Translations under genes and position numbers: made by a program
Source of the DNA: Pseudobdellovibrionaceae bacterium
Lineage (GTDB): Bacteria > Bdellovibrionota > Bdellovibrionia > Bdellovibrionales > Bdellovibrionaceae
Direction: 5' to 3'
NCBI GenBank assembly: GCA_019637915.1
Contig: JAHBUV010000001.1
Span: forward strand, 2,078,565 to 2,142,564
Length of the DNA: 64,000 nucleotides
Shown here: positions 45,811 to 54,548 of the stretch, in pieces
Numbering within the stretch: position 1 is the stretch's first letter
How the letters are laid out: each line of letters opens with the position of its first letter
Notes under the pieces: model-generated
The model's database searches: none
What the model saw: only the letters and a program-made list of their open reading frames with translations
What the model was told of the DNA's origin: nothing

Positions 45811-46308
45811 TCAGTGCCGGAGATCAATCCGGCCGTTTTCCTCTTCCGTGGCTTGGTACTGTTCACCGGTCACCAGGGCTTTCGCGAAATCCACGAGGCC
45901 GACCATTCTGGCTTTGTGTGAATCCCAGTACTCCGCGCTTTCCACGCTGATTTTGAGCAGCATCAGTTCGGGATCCTGAAGTCCTTCGGGGAACCAGGCT
46001 TTATAAAGTGGTTTCCACAACTCTTTGGCTTTGGCGGGGTCGTCCACGATGGTGGCGCGGCCGGTGACGGAGACGAAACGCGAGTCCTCCGGCGAGGCGA
46101 AGGCCAGATTGACATGGTCGTCATGGCGGATCGAGCTCACTTTGCCCGTGGATTTTCCGGTGAAAAACCAGAGATCCCCGTCAAAATCCCGTTCCTGCAT
46201 CACCATCGGGCGGCTGCGCAAAGCCCCATCGGGATCTTGAGTGGTCAACATGACGATTTTGATCCCATCGATCAATTCGCCCAGTTTCTGAATGCCTTCT
46301 TGGCTCAT
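45811..46308 (-). CDS. pyridoxamine-phosphate-oxidase-fold stress protein
   Basis: A 165-residue split-barrel flavin-binding protein of the general-stress-protein-26 type. Characteristic stretches are IKIVMLTTQDPDGALRSRPM, FDGDLWFFTGKSTGKVSSI, VNLAFASPEDSRFVSVTGRA and LMLLKISVESAEYWDS. The enzymatic reaction is unknown. AAAGGAGGTCGC before the ATG at 46308 is a very strong ribosome site. It is convergent with the carbonic anhydrase gene, the stops being adjacent. Confidence 0.9.
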   Translation of the reverse strand: MSQEGIQKLGELIDGIKIVMLTTQDPDGALRSRPMVMQERDFDGDLWFFTGKSTGKVSSIRHDDHVNLAFASPEDSRFVSVTGRATIVDDPAKAKELWKPLYKAWFPEGLQDPELMLLKISVESAEYWDSHKARMVGLVDFAKALVTGEQYQATEEENGRIDLRH

Positions 46309-46376
46309 GCGACCTCCTTTGCCGAACCGCTTCAATTTTTTCAAAGCGGGCCTGGACTGGCCACCGCAAAGCCCTT

Positions 46377-46422
46377 ATGTCGGGAATTCTTGAAAAACAA
46401 CCATGTGACGAAAGCCCGACAT
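46377..46422. repeat. separated inverted repeat ATGTCGGG/CCCGACAT
   Basis: Two perfect 8-bp arms, 30 bases apart, lie in the 191-bp divergent gap between the flavin-fold stress gene and the acyltransferase-like gene. They could be paired operator half-sites or a long-loop hairpin in a leader. Nothing else identifiable lies in the gap. Confidence 0.3.
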
Positions 46423-46499
46423 GATTTGACTGCGTGGGTGACAGAAAATAATCATTTGATGGGACATTGTTCCTGAATCGCGTTCCGGAGGGGAAGCCA

Positions 46500-47351
46500 A
46501 TGAGAGCCGTGAAAGATTACGAACCGTTTTTGAGCGCCGTTTTGTCCAGCGTGACCTCCGAGGCGAAGTTTGAGGCCTCGCCGAATCTGGCGGAGATCCT
46601 TCATGACTATCCACAAACGGTCGTGGCTTTCAACCAGGCCACACCCCTCGGCTGGTTGCCCGCCGTGAGCATGCTCGCCAAAGAGGTGGCGGCCGCGGGG
46701 GGCGGGGAGCGCATTCCCACCGTCATCATGGACCGGTTTTTTTACAAGCTGCCCTTGATGCGCCCGCTCGAGCGTTTCATCACGCAATCCAGCCACAGCC
46801 TGCGTTTTGAAGATCTCGTCGAGACGTTCCAGGACGGCACGGCGACGGATCTGTTGGTTTTTCCGGAAGGTTCGAACGTCTTTACCGGAGAGCTCGACTC
46901 AATCCACGATTTCCGTTCGTCACGCTTCGTGGAGTTCGCCACGCGCATGGGCTATCCCATCCTGCTCGCGGTGCACCGCGGTTCGGAGAATTGGGCCCTG
47001 CCGGCGGAGCTGCCGTCCTTCCTGCGCACGCCGCTGATGATGACCCCGAGCGCTTTGATCCAGAAAATCGCCCTGGGCGGCCGTTTGAACCTGCCCTGGC
47101 CGTCCGGCAAAATCCCGTCTTTCCAAATGCACTGCGAGGTGTGGACGGGGCACCTGCAGTTCCGCAAGCTTCCTTTCGAAGGGGAGGAGGCGCAGAAGAA
47201 AGCGGAGGCGGAGGCCGCGAAAATCCGCGACCGCATGAGCGAGATTTACGCCGCGATGGGCGGGGACAGCCCGACGGCGGATCCCCAAGGGACCGCCGTG
47301 ACGAGCCAGCAGAAAACCCAAGAGGCCACGCAAGAAGTCGGGGCGGAGTGA
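46500..47351 (+). CDS. acyltransferase-like (PlsC-type) protein
   Basis: A 283-residue protein resembling glycerol-phospholipid acyltransferases. The block TDLLVFPEGSNVFTGELDS fits the FPEGTR motif. The usual HxxxxD catalytic motif is replaced: the matching place reads VAFNQATPLGWLPAVSMLA, with no His, so activity is doubtful. The C-terminus is a charged helical tail (EEAQKKAEAEAAKIRDRM). GGAGGGGAAGCCA precedes the ATG at 46500. No partner is obvious. Confidence 0.6.
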   Translation: MRAVKDYEPFLSAVLSSVTSEAKFEASPNLAEILHDYPQTVVAFNQATPLGWLPAVSMLAKEVAAAGGGERIPTVIMDRFFYKLPLMRPLERFITQSSHSLRFEDLVETFQDGTATDLLVFPEGSNVFTGELDSIHDFRSSRFVEFATRMGYPILLAVHRGSENWALPAELPSFLRTPLMMTPSALIQKIALGGRLNLPWPSGKIPSFQMHCEVWTGHLQFRKLPFEGEEAQKKAEAEAAKIRDRMSEIYAAMGGDSPTADPQGTAVTSQQKTQEATQEVGAE

Positions 47352-47352
47352 G

Positions 47353-48261
47353 TCAGATTTCGCGGTGGCCGAGGCTCGCGCGCAAACGATTCAGCAGGAA
47401 ATCCATGAAGCGCCTCACGTGGTGGGGCATCTGCTTCTGGTAGGGAAAGATCAGATTGATCGGCACGGGCTCCCCGTGCCATGAGCGGAAGAGATGCACG
47501 AGCTTGCCGTTTTGCAAGTGGTCGCGGCACAGGATGTCCGGCAGCAGCGCCACCCCGCGCCCGCGCAGGGCGACCTTCAGGATGAATTCCGGATTGTTGG
47601 CGACAATGGCGTGATCGACTCTCAAGGTGCGTTTCTCGCGGCCGTTGGTGAAAGTCCAGCCTTTGCCGCGCACGGCTTCAAAGCCCAGGCAGGGTAGAAC
47701 ACCCAGGTCCGACAGTTGATTCGGCACGGGGTGGCTTTCCAGGAAACCGGGGCTCGCCACCAGGATCAGCATCAGGTCCGCCACGCGGTGACTTTTCAGC
47801 GAGCTGTCTTTGAGTTGACCGATGCGGATGGCGATATCGATCGAGTCCCGCACCAGGTTCAGGGATTCTTGCGCCAGGATGATCTCGAATTCGACGCGGG
47901 GGTAGAGGCGGCTGAAGTCGTCGATGATGGGCGGAAGCAGCATGGCCCCGACATCATGGGCGGCGGTCAGGCGGATGCGACCCTGCACTTCCTGCGTGCA
48001 GTCCGAAAGATCGCGGGCCGCTTCCTCCAGCCCGGCCAAAGGCCCTTTGCAATGCTCGTAAAAACGTTTTCCGATGTCGGTCAGCTGCAAATGGCGGGTC
48101 GTGCGGTGGATGAGTTGCACTTTGAGATCCCGCTCCAGGGAGGAGAGGATGCGGCTGACGCGGGATTTCGGCTGGCCCAAAGCCTGGGCGGCTTTGGTGA
48201 GGCTGCCGGTTTCCGCGATTTTGACGAAGACGGAAAGGTGATTGAGATCCATCGGAGCCAT
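47353..48261 (-). CDS. LysR family transcriptional regulator
   Basis: A 302-residue regulator with an N-terminal winged helix-turn-helix (NHLSVFVKIAETGSLTKAAQ, then LGQPKSRVSRILSSLERDLK) and a periplasmic-binding-like effector domain. It is divergent from a YceI gene, and the 123-bp gap contains a symmetric TTGTTGC-N7-GCAACAA element, so YceI is the likely target. The start at 48261 is preferred, with GAGG upstream; 48252 is possible. The inducer is unknown. Confidence 0.92.
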   Translation of the reverse strand: MAPMDLNHLSVFVKIAETGSLTKAAQALGQPKSRVSRILSSLERDLKVQLIHRTTRHLQLTDIGKRFYEHCKGPLAGLEEAARDLSDCTQEVQGRIRLTAAHDVGAMLLPPIIDDFSRLYPRVEFEIILAQESLNLVRDSIDIAIRIGQLKDSSLKSHRVADLMLILVASPGFLESHPVPNQLSDLGVLPCLGFEAVRGKGWTFTNGREKRTLRVDHAIVANNPEFILKVALRGRGVALLPDILCRDHLQNGKLVHLFRSWHGEPVPINLIFPYQKQMPHHVRRFMDFLLNRLRASLGHREI

Positions 48262-48278
48262 GGGGCGAGAATCCTCGA

Positions 48279-48299
48279 TTGTTGCGTTTATTGCAACAA
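48279..48299. promoter_or_regulatory. LysR-type operator dyad TTGTTGC-N7-GCAACAA
   Basis: A perfect 7-bp inverted repeat in the LysR/yceI divergent gap, 18 bp from the LysR start. It contains a T-N11-A core, the usual LysR-family recognition pattern. Binding is inferred from symmetry and position. Confidence 0.65.
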
Positions 48300-48384
48300 A
48301 CATATGCACTTTCGTCCCCTCACACAACAAAGAAAAATCGACGATGCTTGGGAAGTTCGAAACAACAACAAAGGAGATTCAACC

Positions 48385-48987
48385 ATGAAGCAATTTGTGA
48401 TCGTGGCCGCCAGCTTGATGATGGCTTTGCCCGCCTTGGCTCAACAAAAAATCCAACCCGGCGTTTATGAGATCGATGCCGCTCACTCGAAAGTGGGTTT
48501 TGAGATCCCCCACCTGGTGATCTCGACGGTGGAGGGCCGTTTCACGAAGTACGCCGGCAGCATCGACCTGAAAGAGAAGTTCGATGCTTCGAAAGTCGAC
48601 GCCACCGTGGAAGTGGAATCCATCGACACGTCGGTGGGCAAGCGCGACGAGCACCTGCGCAGCGCCGATTTCTTCGACACCAAGAAGTTCCCGAAAATCA
48701 CCTTCAAGAGCACCGGCATCACCGGCACCCCGGACAATTTCAAAATGACCGGCGACCTCACCATCCGCGGCGTGACCAAGAAAGTCGTCTTTGACGGCAA
48801 ATACCTGGGCTCCGTGCAGGACGGGTTCGGCCAGCAAAAAGTCGCTTTTGATGCCAAAACCAAAATCAACCGCAAGGATTTCGGCCTGACTTGGAACAAA
48901 ATGGTCGAGGCCGGCCCGACGGTGGGCGATGAAGTGACGCTGAGCTTGAAAATCCAAGCGGCGCAGAAAGCCGTCGCGAAGAAGTGA
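48385..48987 (+). CDS. YceI family periplasmic lipid-binding protein
   Basis: A 200-residue exported protein with signal peptide MKQFVIVAASLMMALPALA. The lipocalin-like YceI fold is clear: YEIDAAHSKVGFEIPHLVIS, VDATVEVESIDTSVGKRDEH, LRSADFFDTKKFPKITFKST and FGLTWNKMVEAGPTVGDEV. The family binds isoprenoid-like lipids in the periplasm. AAAGGAG precedes the ATG. A strong terminator follows the stop, and the divergent LysR gene probably regulates it. Confidence 0.95.
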   Translation: MKQFVIVAASLMMALPALAQQKIQPGVYEIDAAHSKVGFEIPHLVISTVEGRFTKYAGSIDLKEKFDASKVDATVEVESIDTSVGKRDEHLRSADFFDTKKFPKITFKSTGITGTPDNFKMTGDLTIRGVTKKVVFDGKYLGSVQDGFGQQKVAFDAKTKINRKDFGLTWNKMVEAGPTVGDEVTLSLKIQAAQKAVAKK

Positions 48988-49019
48988 TTTGATCCGTTCG
49001 GAGTCTGTTTCAGAAAAAG

Positions 49020-49050
49020 AAAAAGCCCCTGAACAGGGGCTTTTTCTTTT
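49020..49050. terminator. bidirectional intrinsic terminator
   Basis: AAAAAGCCCCTG and CAGGGGCTTTTT form a perfect 12-bp stem with an AA loop, followed by CTTTTTT on the plus strand and by a T-rich tract on the minus strand. It ends the YceI gene and, from the other side, the convergent hypothetical gene that stops at 49057. Confidence 0.92.
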
Positions 49051-49056
49051 TTGATT

Positions 49057-50118
49057 TCAAGGAATCGGTGTCAGGGGACCGTTCTTTTTCGGACCGATGG
49101 CGAATTGATCGCCGTCGGTCCGGTGGATCAGGAGCCTCAAGCCCTTGGCGTCCCGCCCGAGGAACTTTTTGTCGTACAGGTCCTTGAGGTTCAGGCGGTA
49201 GTAACCCACCGTTCGCACATCCCCGGATTTTTCTTTGAACTCCAGCTTGATGTCGAAGTAGCCGCGGGTCACGTGGGCCGGGTCCAGCAAACGGGAATGA
49301 TACCCCTGCGATTCGTTGACGGTGACGAGTTTCAGGTCAAAGGCTTCTTTGGCCTCGATCTTGGAAACGAGATCGCGCGATTCGATCTTCACGTTCTCAG
49401 GCACCTTGGCCGAAGCGGTGAAATCGATTTCGAAATCATCCGGCGCCGGCAGAGAAGACGGGGAGTCACCGGTGAGCTCCAGATAGCCGCCCCACAAGGA
49501 GGCGTAATGGCGGCTGTAGGTGTCCGCCATCAAAGCGTGGAAACGAGGGTCGTCCGCGAAGACAGCGCCGGATTTGTTCAGGTTCGGGAACAGGAACAGG
49601 TTCAGCGGATGCAGGTTGCGAATGGTCATTTTCCTCAGCTGGTCACGGCTCAGGGATTCCCAATCGGTCCCGGCAAGGACGGGCGTGAAAATGTGGGCTG
49701 TCAGCCAGCCCGCCGAAGCGACGTTGTTGGTGAGGGCCGCCCAGCGTGTGAACTTGTCCAAATCAAAAACATGATGAGGCAAGTGCAACAACAAGGCCGA
49801 AGCGTTTTCAGCCGACACCGAGGTCTTTTCGAGGAGATAGGTCGTCACGGCGGTGGCGTCGGCGCGATCGCCGAAGACCACCTTGGCGTCCTCGCCGCGG
49901 GTCAGTTGGATTTTTTCATGGCCCCAGCGTGAGCGCAGGTCCGGCGTCGGGCTGCCCACGACGTAAGCGGGATCCGCCTCTGACAGGCGGCGCACCAAAA
50001 AGGATTGCCAGGCCTCGATGTTGGCGGCGGGGATGAAGTGGGGGCGCAAAATGTCATCAATGAGTTTCCGGGCAGAACCCTTCCACTGCGTGGGTGCGAG
50101 TTTCATGCCTAAAAACAT
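49057..50118 (-). CDS. hypothetical protein, possibly two-domain
   Basis: About 353 residues, no recognised family, no signal peptide. The N-terminal part is helical (KGSARKLIDDILRPHFIPAA) and contains HLPHHVFDLDKFTRWAALT; the C-terminal 140 residues look beta-rich (DDFEIDFTASAKVPENVKIE, GYFDIKLEFKEKSGDVRTVG). The start could be 50118 or 50106; neither has a clear ribosome site. It shares a bidirectional terminator with the YceI gene. Confidence 0.6.
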   Translation of the reverse strand: MFLGMKLAPTQWKGSARKLIDDILRPHFIPAANIEAWQSFLVRRLSEADPAYVVGSPTPDLRSRWGHEKIQLTRGEDAKVVFGDRADATAVTTYLLEKTSVSAENASALLLHLPHHVFDLDKFTRWAALTNNVASAGWLTAHIFTPVLAGTDWESLSRDQLRKMTIRNLHPLNLFLFPNLNKSGAVFADDPRFHALMADTYSRHYASLWGGYLELTGDSPSSLPAPDDFEIDFTASAKVPENVKIESRDLVSKIEAKEAFDLKLVTVNESQGYHSRLLDPAHVTRGYFDIKLEFKEKSGDVRTVGYYRLNLKDLYDKKFLGRDAKGLRLLIHRTDGDQFAIGPKKNGPLTPIP

Positions 50119-50241
50119 AACCGGCTTGCCTGGAAAGAACAAACCGGAATGTCGTCCATGAAGCTTTTCAGACAGGCTCCGCTGAACGCGCACGCTCCCA
50201 ACGCGTCGCTCAAGCGAATAAGTTGTCCTTGAGCAGGAGTT

Positions 50242-50970
50242 TCATAGATCTGAGTCGATGAAGCGTTTGTCGATGCCCGCGAGCAGAAGGCCGAAGAACT
50301 TCAGGCGGGCCGCCGGCCATATCAATTCCTCCCGGCGCGCGCGTCGCGCGAATTCATCGGCCAGCTCATTCATCCCCTGGATCAGTTCACGAATCGATCC
50401 TTCGGTGAGTTTGAGAGCGCTCAATCGATGCACGGACAGCGCGGTGGGGGGAGCTTTCAAGACGCGATCCAAGGTGAGCCGCGACCACTCGCGGTTCAAA
50501 CGGTCGACCAAGGGGTTGCCGGGTTTCCAGCGGTAGAGGCCGCGGTGGCGCAAACGGACGCGACCGTCGGCATTGACCCGCAGGAGCTCCAGGCTTTCCA
50601 GTTTTAGCAGATGCTTTTTCATCTGCGCGGCCGTCAAGCCCTCTGCGCGCGCCACGGCGAGCAGGCCTTCTTGCTCCAGCAGCCGCCAGAACAGGCGAAA
50701 CAACAAAGGATCGGCGGCCAGAGCGCGGGATTGCTCATCCGAGAGCTCCACCTCGCGGATGTCCTCTTTTTCAGCGAGGCGCACGAGATCGGAAGCCGGG
50801 ACCCCCAGCCAATCGCAGATTTCCATCAGGCGGCTCAGGGAAAGATCCTTGGCGGTCAGCATCTTCTTCACGCCGGATTCGGAGAGTCCCAGCTCTTCGG
50901 CCAATTCCTTGTAAGTGACGCCTTTGGATTTCAGGGCCCTTTTCAAGGCCGTCAAAAGAGCAGCGGACAT
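50242..50970 (-). CDS. XRE-type HTH regulator with long C-terminal domain
   Basis: A 242-residue regulator. The N-terminal helix-turn-helix reads KSKGVTYKELAEELGLSESG and continues VKKMLTAKDLSLSRLMEI. The rest (from about residue 75) is a helical domain (LLFRLFWRLLEQEGLLAVA, LTAAQMKKHLLKLESLELLR) that resembles a second winged helix followed by a TIGR02147-like region; this last assignment is weak. The ATG at 50970 has GAGGTG at good spacing. It is divergent from the M24 peptidase gene across 97 bp. Confidence 0.8.
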   Translation of the reverse strand: MSAALLTALKRALKSKGVTYKELAEELGLSESGVKKMLTAKDLSLSRLMEICDWLGVPASDLVRLAEKEDIREVELSDEQSRALAADPLLFRLFWRLLEQEGLLAVARAEGLTAAQMKKHLLKLESLELLRVNADGRVRLRHRGLYRWKPGNPLVDRLNREWSRLTLDRVLKAPPTALSVHRLSALKLTEGSIRELIQGMNELADEFARRARREELIWPAARLKFFGLLLAGIDKRFIDSDL

Positions 50971-51067
50971 CGGCACCTCGTGACTTCAAAAGTACCATAT
51001 TAAGGGACTTTTTGGATATAGATGGAAGAAAAAGTTCCTTGATTGGATTCTAAGTGCGGAGGTGTTC

Positions 51068-51868
51068 ATGGACCATGGTCTTATTTCCCCTGTCAAAAAC
51101 GCCCAGGAAATCGCCCTGCTGCGCGAGGCCGCCCGGTGGAGCGCAGAGGCTCATCGCGAGCTGATGTGGCAAGCGCCTCAAGGGGCGACGGAGAAAGGGA
51201 TCGCGGCTCAACTGGAAGGGTTTTTGCGGCAGCGTGGTTCGTCGGACACCGCTTACCCCACGATCGTTGGCGCGGGCGAGCGCGCTTTGATCTTGCACGC
51301 GGAGCCCACGGAGCGCCGGGCGGTGGACGGAGAGCTGGTCCTGGTGGATGCCGGTGGAAAAGCGGGCGGATACTGCGCCGACATCACCCGCACGTGGCCC
51401 GCTGGGGATCGTTTCAGCGACAAACAAAGAATTTTGTATGAGGTCGTCCTGCGGGCCCAGAAGAGCGCCATCCGCGCCGTGCGACCGGGAGTCACTTTGC
51501 TGGATTTGCATGAGGGCGTGAAGCGGGATCTGCTCGAAGGGCTGCGACGGCAGAACTGGCTCAAGCGCGGGGAGGAAGATCGCCTGCGCGAGTTCTACCC
51601 TCACAAGACCAGTCACTGGCTGGGACGTCTTGTTCACGATCCCTGCGCTCAAACCAACGCCGCGGGGGAACCCCTGCGGCTCGAGCCCGGCATGGTGTTC
51701 ACCATCGAGCCGGGCCTTTATTTCGAGGGCCTCGGCGTGCGCATCGAAGATGACATCCTGGTCACCGACACCGGGTGCGAAGTCCTCAGCTCCGCGGCTC
51801 CGAAGGAGGTGGAGGAAGTTCAGGAGGCACGGGCCGCAGCCAGGAGACGATCATCGAAGAGCCGATGA
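51068..51868 (+). CDS. M24 family metallopeptidase (Xaa-Pro aminopeptidase-like)
   Basis: A 266-residue protein with only the pita-bread catalytic domain; classical aminopeptidase P has about 440 residues with an extra N-terminal domain. All five metal ligands are visible: Asp in LVLVDAGGKAGGYCADITRT (two), His in HKTSHWLGRLVHD, Glu in MVFTIEPGLYFEGLGV and Glu in RIEDDILV. GCGGAGGTGTTC before the ATG at 51068 sets the start. Its last 83 bp overlap the convergent TerC gene. Confidence 0.9.
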   Translation: MDHGLISPVKNAQEIALLREAARWSAEAHRELMWQAPQGATEKGIAAQLEGFLRQRGSSDTAYPTIVGAGERALILHAEPTERRAVDGELVLVDAGGKAGGYCADITRTWPAGDRFSDKQRILYEVVLRAQKSAIRAVRPGVTLLDLHEGVKRDLLEGLRRQNWLKRGEEDRLREFYPHKTSHWLGRLVHDPCAQTNAAGEPLRLEPGMVFTIEPGLYFEGLGVRIEDDILVTDTGCEVLSSAAPKEVEEVQEARAAARRRSSKSR

Positions 51869-52787
51869 AGAAGGCGATCAAGGCCAGCGACCAGCCGATG
51901 GGGAAGTGGCCGTCGAAGACCTCGTTGAGCCAAGCCATCTTCAAGCCGACGAAGATCAGCACGGCGGCCAGGCCGAACTTCAGATAGTGGAAGCGATCGG
52001 CCACGCCGGCCAGCATGAAGTACATCGATCGCAAGCCCAGGATGGCGCAGATGTTCGACGTGAAGACGATCAAGGGTTCTTTCGTCAGGGCGAAGATGGC
52101 CGGCACCGAGTCCACCGCGAAGATGATGTCGGTGAACTCCAGCACGATCAAAGCCAGGAACAAGGGCGTCACCATCCAACGGCCGTCCACGTTGTGGAAG
52201 AAGTGGCTGCCCTCGATGCGGTGGTGGATGGGAAGGATTTTCTGCATCCAGCGGATGACGAAATTCTGCGAGAGGTCCTTCGGCCCCTCGGGGGTGAAGA
52301 CGAGCTTCACGCCGGTGAAGATCAAAAGGATGCCGAAGAAAATGACGACTTCCTTGAAGGCCATCAGGTAAGAGCCCATGGCGATGAAGATGGCGCGGAA
52401 AATCAGCGCGCCCAGGATGCCGAAGAACAGCACGCGGTGCTGGTACTTGGCGGGGATGCCGAAGAAGCTGAAGACCGTGATGAAGACGAAGAGGTTGTCC
52501 ACGGCCAGGGACTTTTCGACGACGAAGCCGGTGAGGAACTCCAGCGCCACCTGCTTGGCGACCACGGAGTCGTGGATGTAGCTGGCGTACCAGTAAAGAA
52601 AGACGTTGAAGACCAGGGACAGGCTCACCCAGAACAAGCTCCACCAGGCGGCCTCCTTGAAGCGCACTTCGTGGGGATTTTTGTGGAAAACCCCCAGATC
52701 GAGGATCAGCACGAGGATCACGAAAAAAACGAAGCCGATGTAAATGGGCAGGTTGTCGAAGAACGGAAAGAGCAAGGTGGAATCCAT
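51786..52787 (-). CDS. TerC family membrane protein
   Basis: A 333-residue inner-membrane protein with about nine hydrophobic segments. The family signature is present: VVEKSLAVDNLFVFITVFSF, then IVLEFTDIIFAVDSVPAIFA and LTKEPLIVFTSNICAILGLR, with acidic residues in the membrane as expected for metal handling (manganese efflux or tellurite resistance). GAGGACCCCC precedes the ATG at 52787. It is divergent from a NhaR-like regulator. Confidence 0.93.
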   Translation of the reverse strand: MDSTLLFPFFDNLPIYIGFVFFVILVLILDLGVFHKNPHEVRFKEAAWWSLFWVSLSLVFNVFLYWYASYIHDSVVAKQVALEFLTGFVVEKSLAVDNLFVFITVFSFFGIPAKYQHRVLFFGILGALIFRAIFIAMGSYLMAFKEVVIFFGILLIFTGVKLVFTPEGPKDLSQNFVIRWMQKILPIHHRIEGSHFFHNVDGRWMVTPLFLALIVLEFTDIIFAVDSVPAIFALTKEPLIVFTSNICAILGLRSMYFMLAGVADRFHYLKFGLAAVLIFVGLKMAWLNEVFDGHFPIGWSLALIAFFIGSSMIVSWLRPVPPELPPPPSEPRS

Positions 52788-52882
52788 GGGGGTCCTCAAG
52801 GGGTTGTCAAAATGCTCAAAGCAGGATAGGTCCCTTTCAAACTTCGTTCAAATCGATAAATTGGAATAAAAACATCGAAAAA

Positions 52883-53767
52883 ATGGAACATTGGATCAAC
52901 TACCACCACCTCAAGTATTTCCGCGAAATCGCCCTGGCCGGCGGTGTTTCCGCGGCCTCCAGCCGTTTGCGCCTGGGGCAATCCACCCTGAGCGCCCAGT
53001 TGAAGACGTTTGAGAGCCAATTGGGCGTCGAACTCTTCGAGCGCCGCAACAAGCGCCTGCACCTCACCGAACCGGGGCGGGTCGCCCTCAATTACGCCAA
53101 CGAGATCTTCCGCCTCGGCCAGGAAATGCTGGAGGTCCTGCAGGACGTGAAGAACCCCGCCCGCATCCCGGTGCAGATCGGCGCCCTCGACAGCGTCCCC
53201 AAGCACGTGCTGCTGGAGATCGCCAAGGAGGCGCGCCGTTCCTTTGATTGCACCCTCAGTATCCGCGAGGGCAGTGAAGAAGAATTATTGAAGGATCTGC
53301 GTCGTCACCGCATCGACCTCATGGTCAGCAGCGCCCACCCGCGCCAGGAGGGCGGGCGGTTTTACTCCCGGGTCATCGCGCGGATGCCGGTGGTCGTCTG
53401 CGGGGCCCCGGCGTTCAAGGGTCTCCGCCGCGGTTTTCCACGCTCCCTGGAAAAAAGCGCTTTCATCCTGCCGAGCTCGCCGGAAAAACTGCGCGGCGAA
53501 ATCGACCGCTGGTTCCGTCAGCAGTCGCTCAACCCCAATGTCATCGCGGAAACGCAGGACACGGCGGTGCAAAAGCTCTTAGGGCACGAAGGTCTGGGTC
53601 TTTTGGTGGTGCCCCTTGCCGCCGTGCAGGCCCAGTTGAATGACAAGTCTTTGGTGGAGGTCGGACGCCTGGAGGGCATCTCGGAAGAAATCTATTTGAT
53701 CTCAGCCTCACGACGCATCGAGAACCCCGTGTCCGCCGCGCTGATGAAGGAATTTCAGCTGATTTAA
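52883..53767 (+). CDS. LysR family regulator, NhaR-like
   Basis: A 294-residue LysR-family protein. Its N-terminus, MEHWINYHHLKYFREIALAG, and the region YANEIFRLGQEMLEVLQDVK match the NhaR subgroup, which regulates sodium/proton antiport and stress genes. A helix-turn-helix is at about 20-60 and the effector domain runs to residue 290. It is divergent from terC across 95 bp and may control it (inference). Confidence 0.88.
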   Translation: MEHWINYHHLKYFREIALAGGVSAASSRLRLGQSTLSAQLKTFESQLGVELFERRNKRLHLTEPGRVALNYANEIFRLGQEMLEVLQDVKNPARIPVQIGALDSVPKHVLLEIAKEARRSFDCTLSIREGSEEELLKDLRRHRIDLMVSSAHPRQEGGRFYSRVIARMPVVVCGAPAFKGLRRGFPRSLEKSAFILPSSPEKLRGEIDRWFRQQSLNPNVIAETQDTAVQKLLGHEGLGLLVVPLAAVQAQLNDKSLVEVGRLEGISEEIYLISASRRIENPVSAALMKEFQLI

Positions 53768-53848
53768 TATACTTTTTTCTTCAAGCGTCCTTCATGTGGC
53801 CTTCTTCGGCCGCATGCGACACTCTCTTCACATGACTGGAGGTGCGCG

Positions 53849-54295
53849 ATGAAGAAACGAATTCTTATCGTCGAGGATGACATTACGTTGGAACCTTTTT
53901 GGATTTCCGCCGTTCACAAGGCTGATCCGAAAGCTGAAATCACCTGGGTGTGCTCGGAACGGGACGCCGAGCGTGAAATCAAGAGCAGTGTCAAACGGCA
54001 CCAACCCTACGATCTCATCATCACGGATCTTTTCCTGGCGGGCCCGCGCACGGGCATCGACCTGTGGGAAGTGGCGGGCGAAGACCTGCGCAACCGGATG
54101 GTCCTCACTTCGGGCATCCATCCGGAAAAATTCCGTCGCTATTTCGGTGATCATTCCATCGCTCCTCCCTTTTTGCAGAAACCCTATTCCCTCACCGAAA
54201 CCGTCGAAACCCTGCGCTGGATGCTGGACGAAGACGACAACACCGAGGTCCGCCCGCCGCCGACCACCGCGACGAGCGCCCCGGCCGCCCTTTGA
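53849..54295 (+). CDS. single-domain response regulator
   Basis: A 148-residue CheY-like receiver with no output domain. Acidic pair in RILIVEDDITLEP, phospho-acceptor Asp in YDLIITDLFLAGPRTGID, Thr/Ser in MVLTSGIHPEKF, and Lys in PFLQKPYSLTETV. A Pro/Thr/Ala tail closes the chain. TGGAGGTGCGCG precedes the ATG. No kinase is adjacent, so it probably takes phosphate from a distant partner. Confidence 0.88.
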   Translation: MKKRILIVEDDITLEPFWISAVHKADPKAEITWVCSERDAEREIKSSVKRHQPYDLIITDLFLAGPRTGIDLWEVAGEDLRNRMVLTSGIHPEKFRRYFGDHSIAPPFLQKPYSLTETVETLRWMLDEDDNTEVRPPPTTATSAPAAL

Positions 54296-54346
54296 AGGGC
54301 TGACCGCAAAGATCCCACCCGCGAACGCGAAGCGTTAAGCACTTCG

Positions 54347-54373
54347 GACGGCCGTTTGATTTGAACGGCCGTC
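54347..54373 (+). terminator. 10-bp-stem hairpin after receiver gene
   Basis: GACGGCCGTT and AACGGCCGTC pair perfectly around a 7-base loop, 51 bases after the response regulator stop and 30 before the tRNA. Only a weak T-rich tail follows. Confidence 0.6.
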
Positions 54374-54402
54374 TGTATTACTTAATGATCTTCCGTTCGT
54401 GG

Positions 54403-54478
<76 letters not shown>

Positions 54479-54483
54479 AATTC

Positions 54484-54506
54484 AACCGCCGCCAGGCGGT
54501 TTTTTT
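54484..54506 (+). terminator. intrinsic terminator after tRNA-Ala
   Basis: AACCGCC and GGCGGTT form a 7-bp stem with loop GCCA, and the second arm runs into a seven-T tract. It starts six bases after the tRNA CCA end. Confidence 0.9.
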
Positions 54507-54548
54507 GTATTCAAACCCTCTATGAGATTCCCGCACAAGGCGAGAGGC

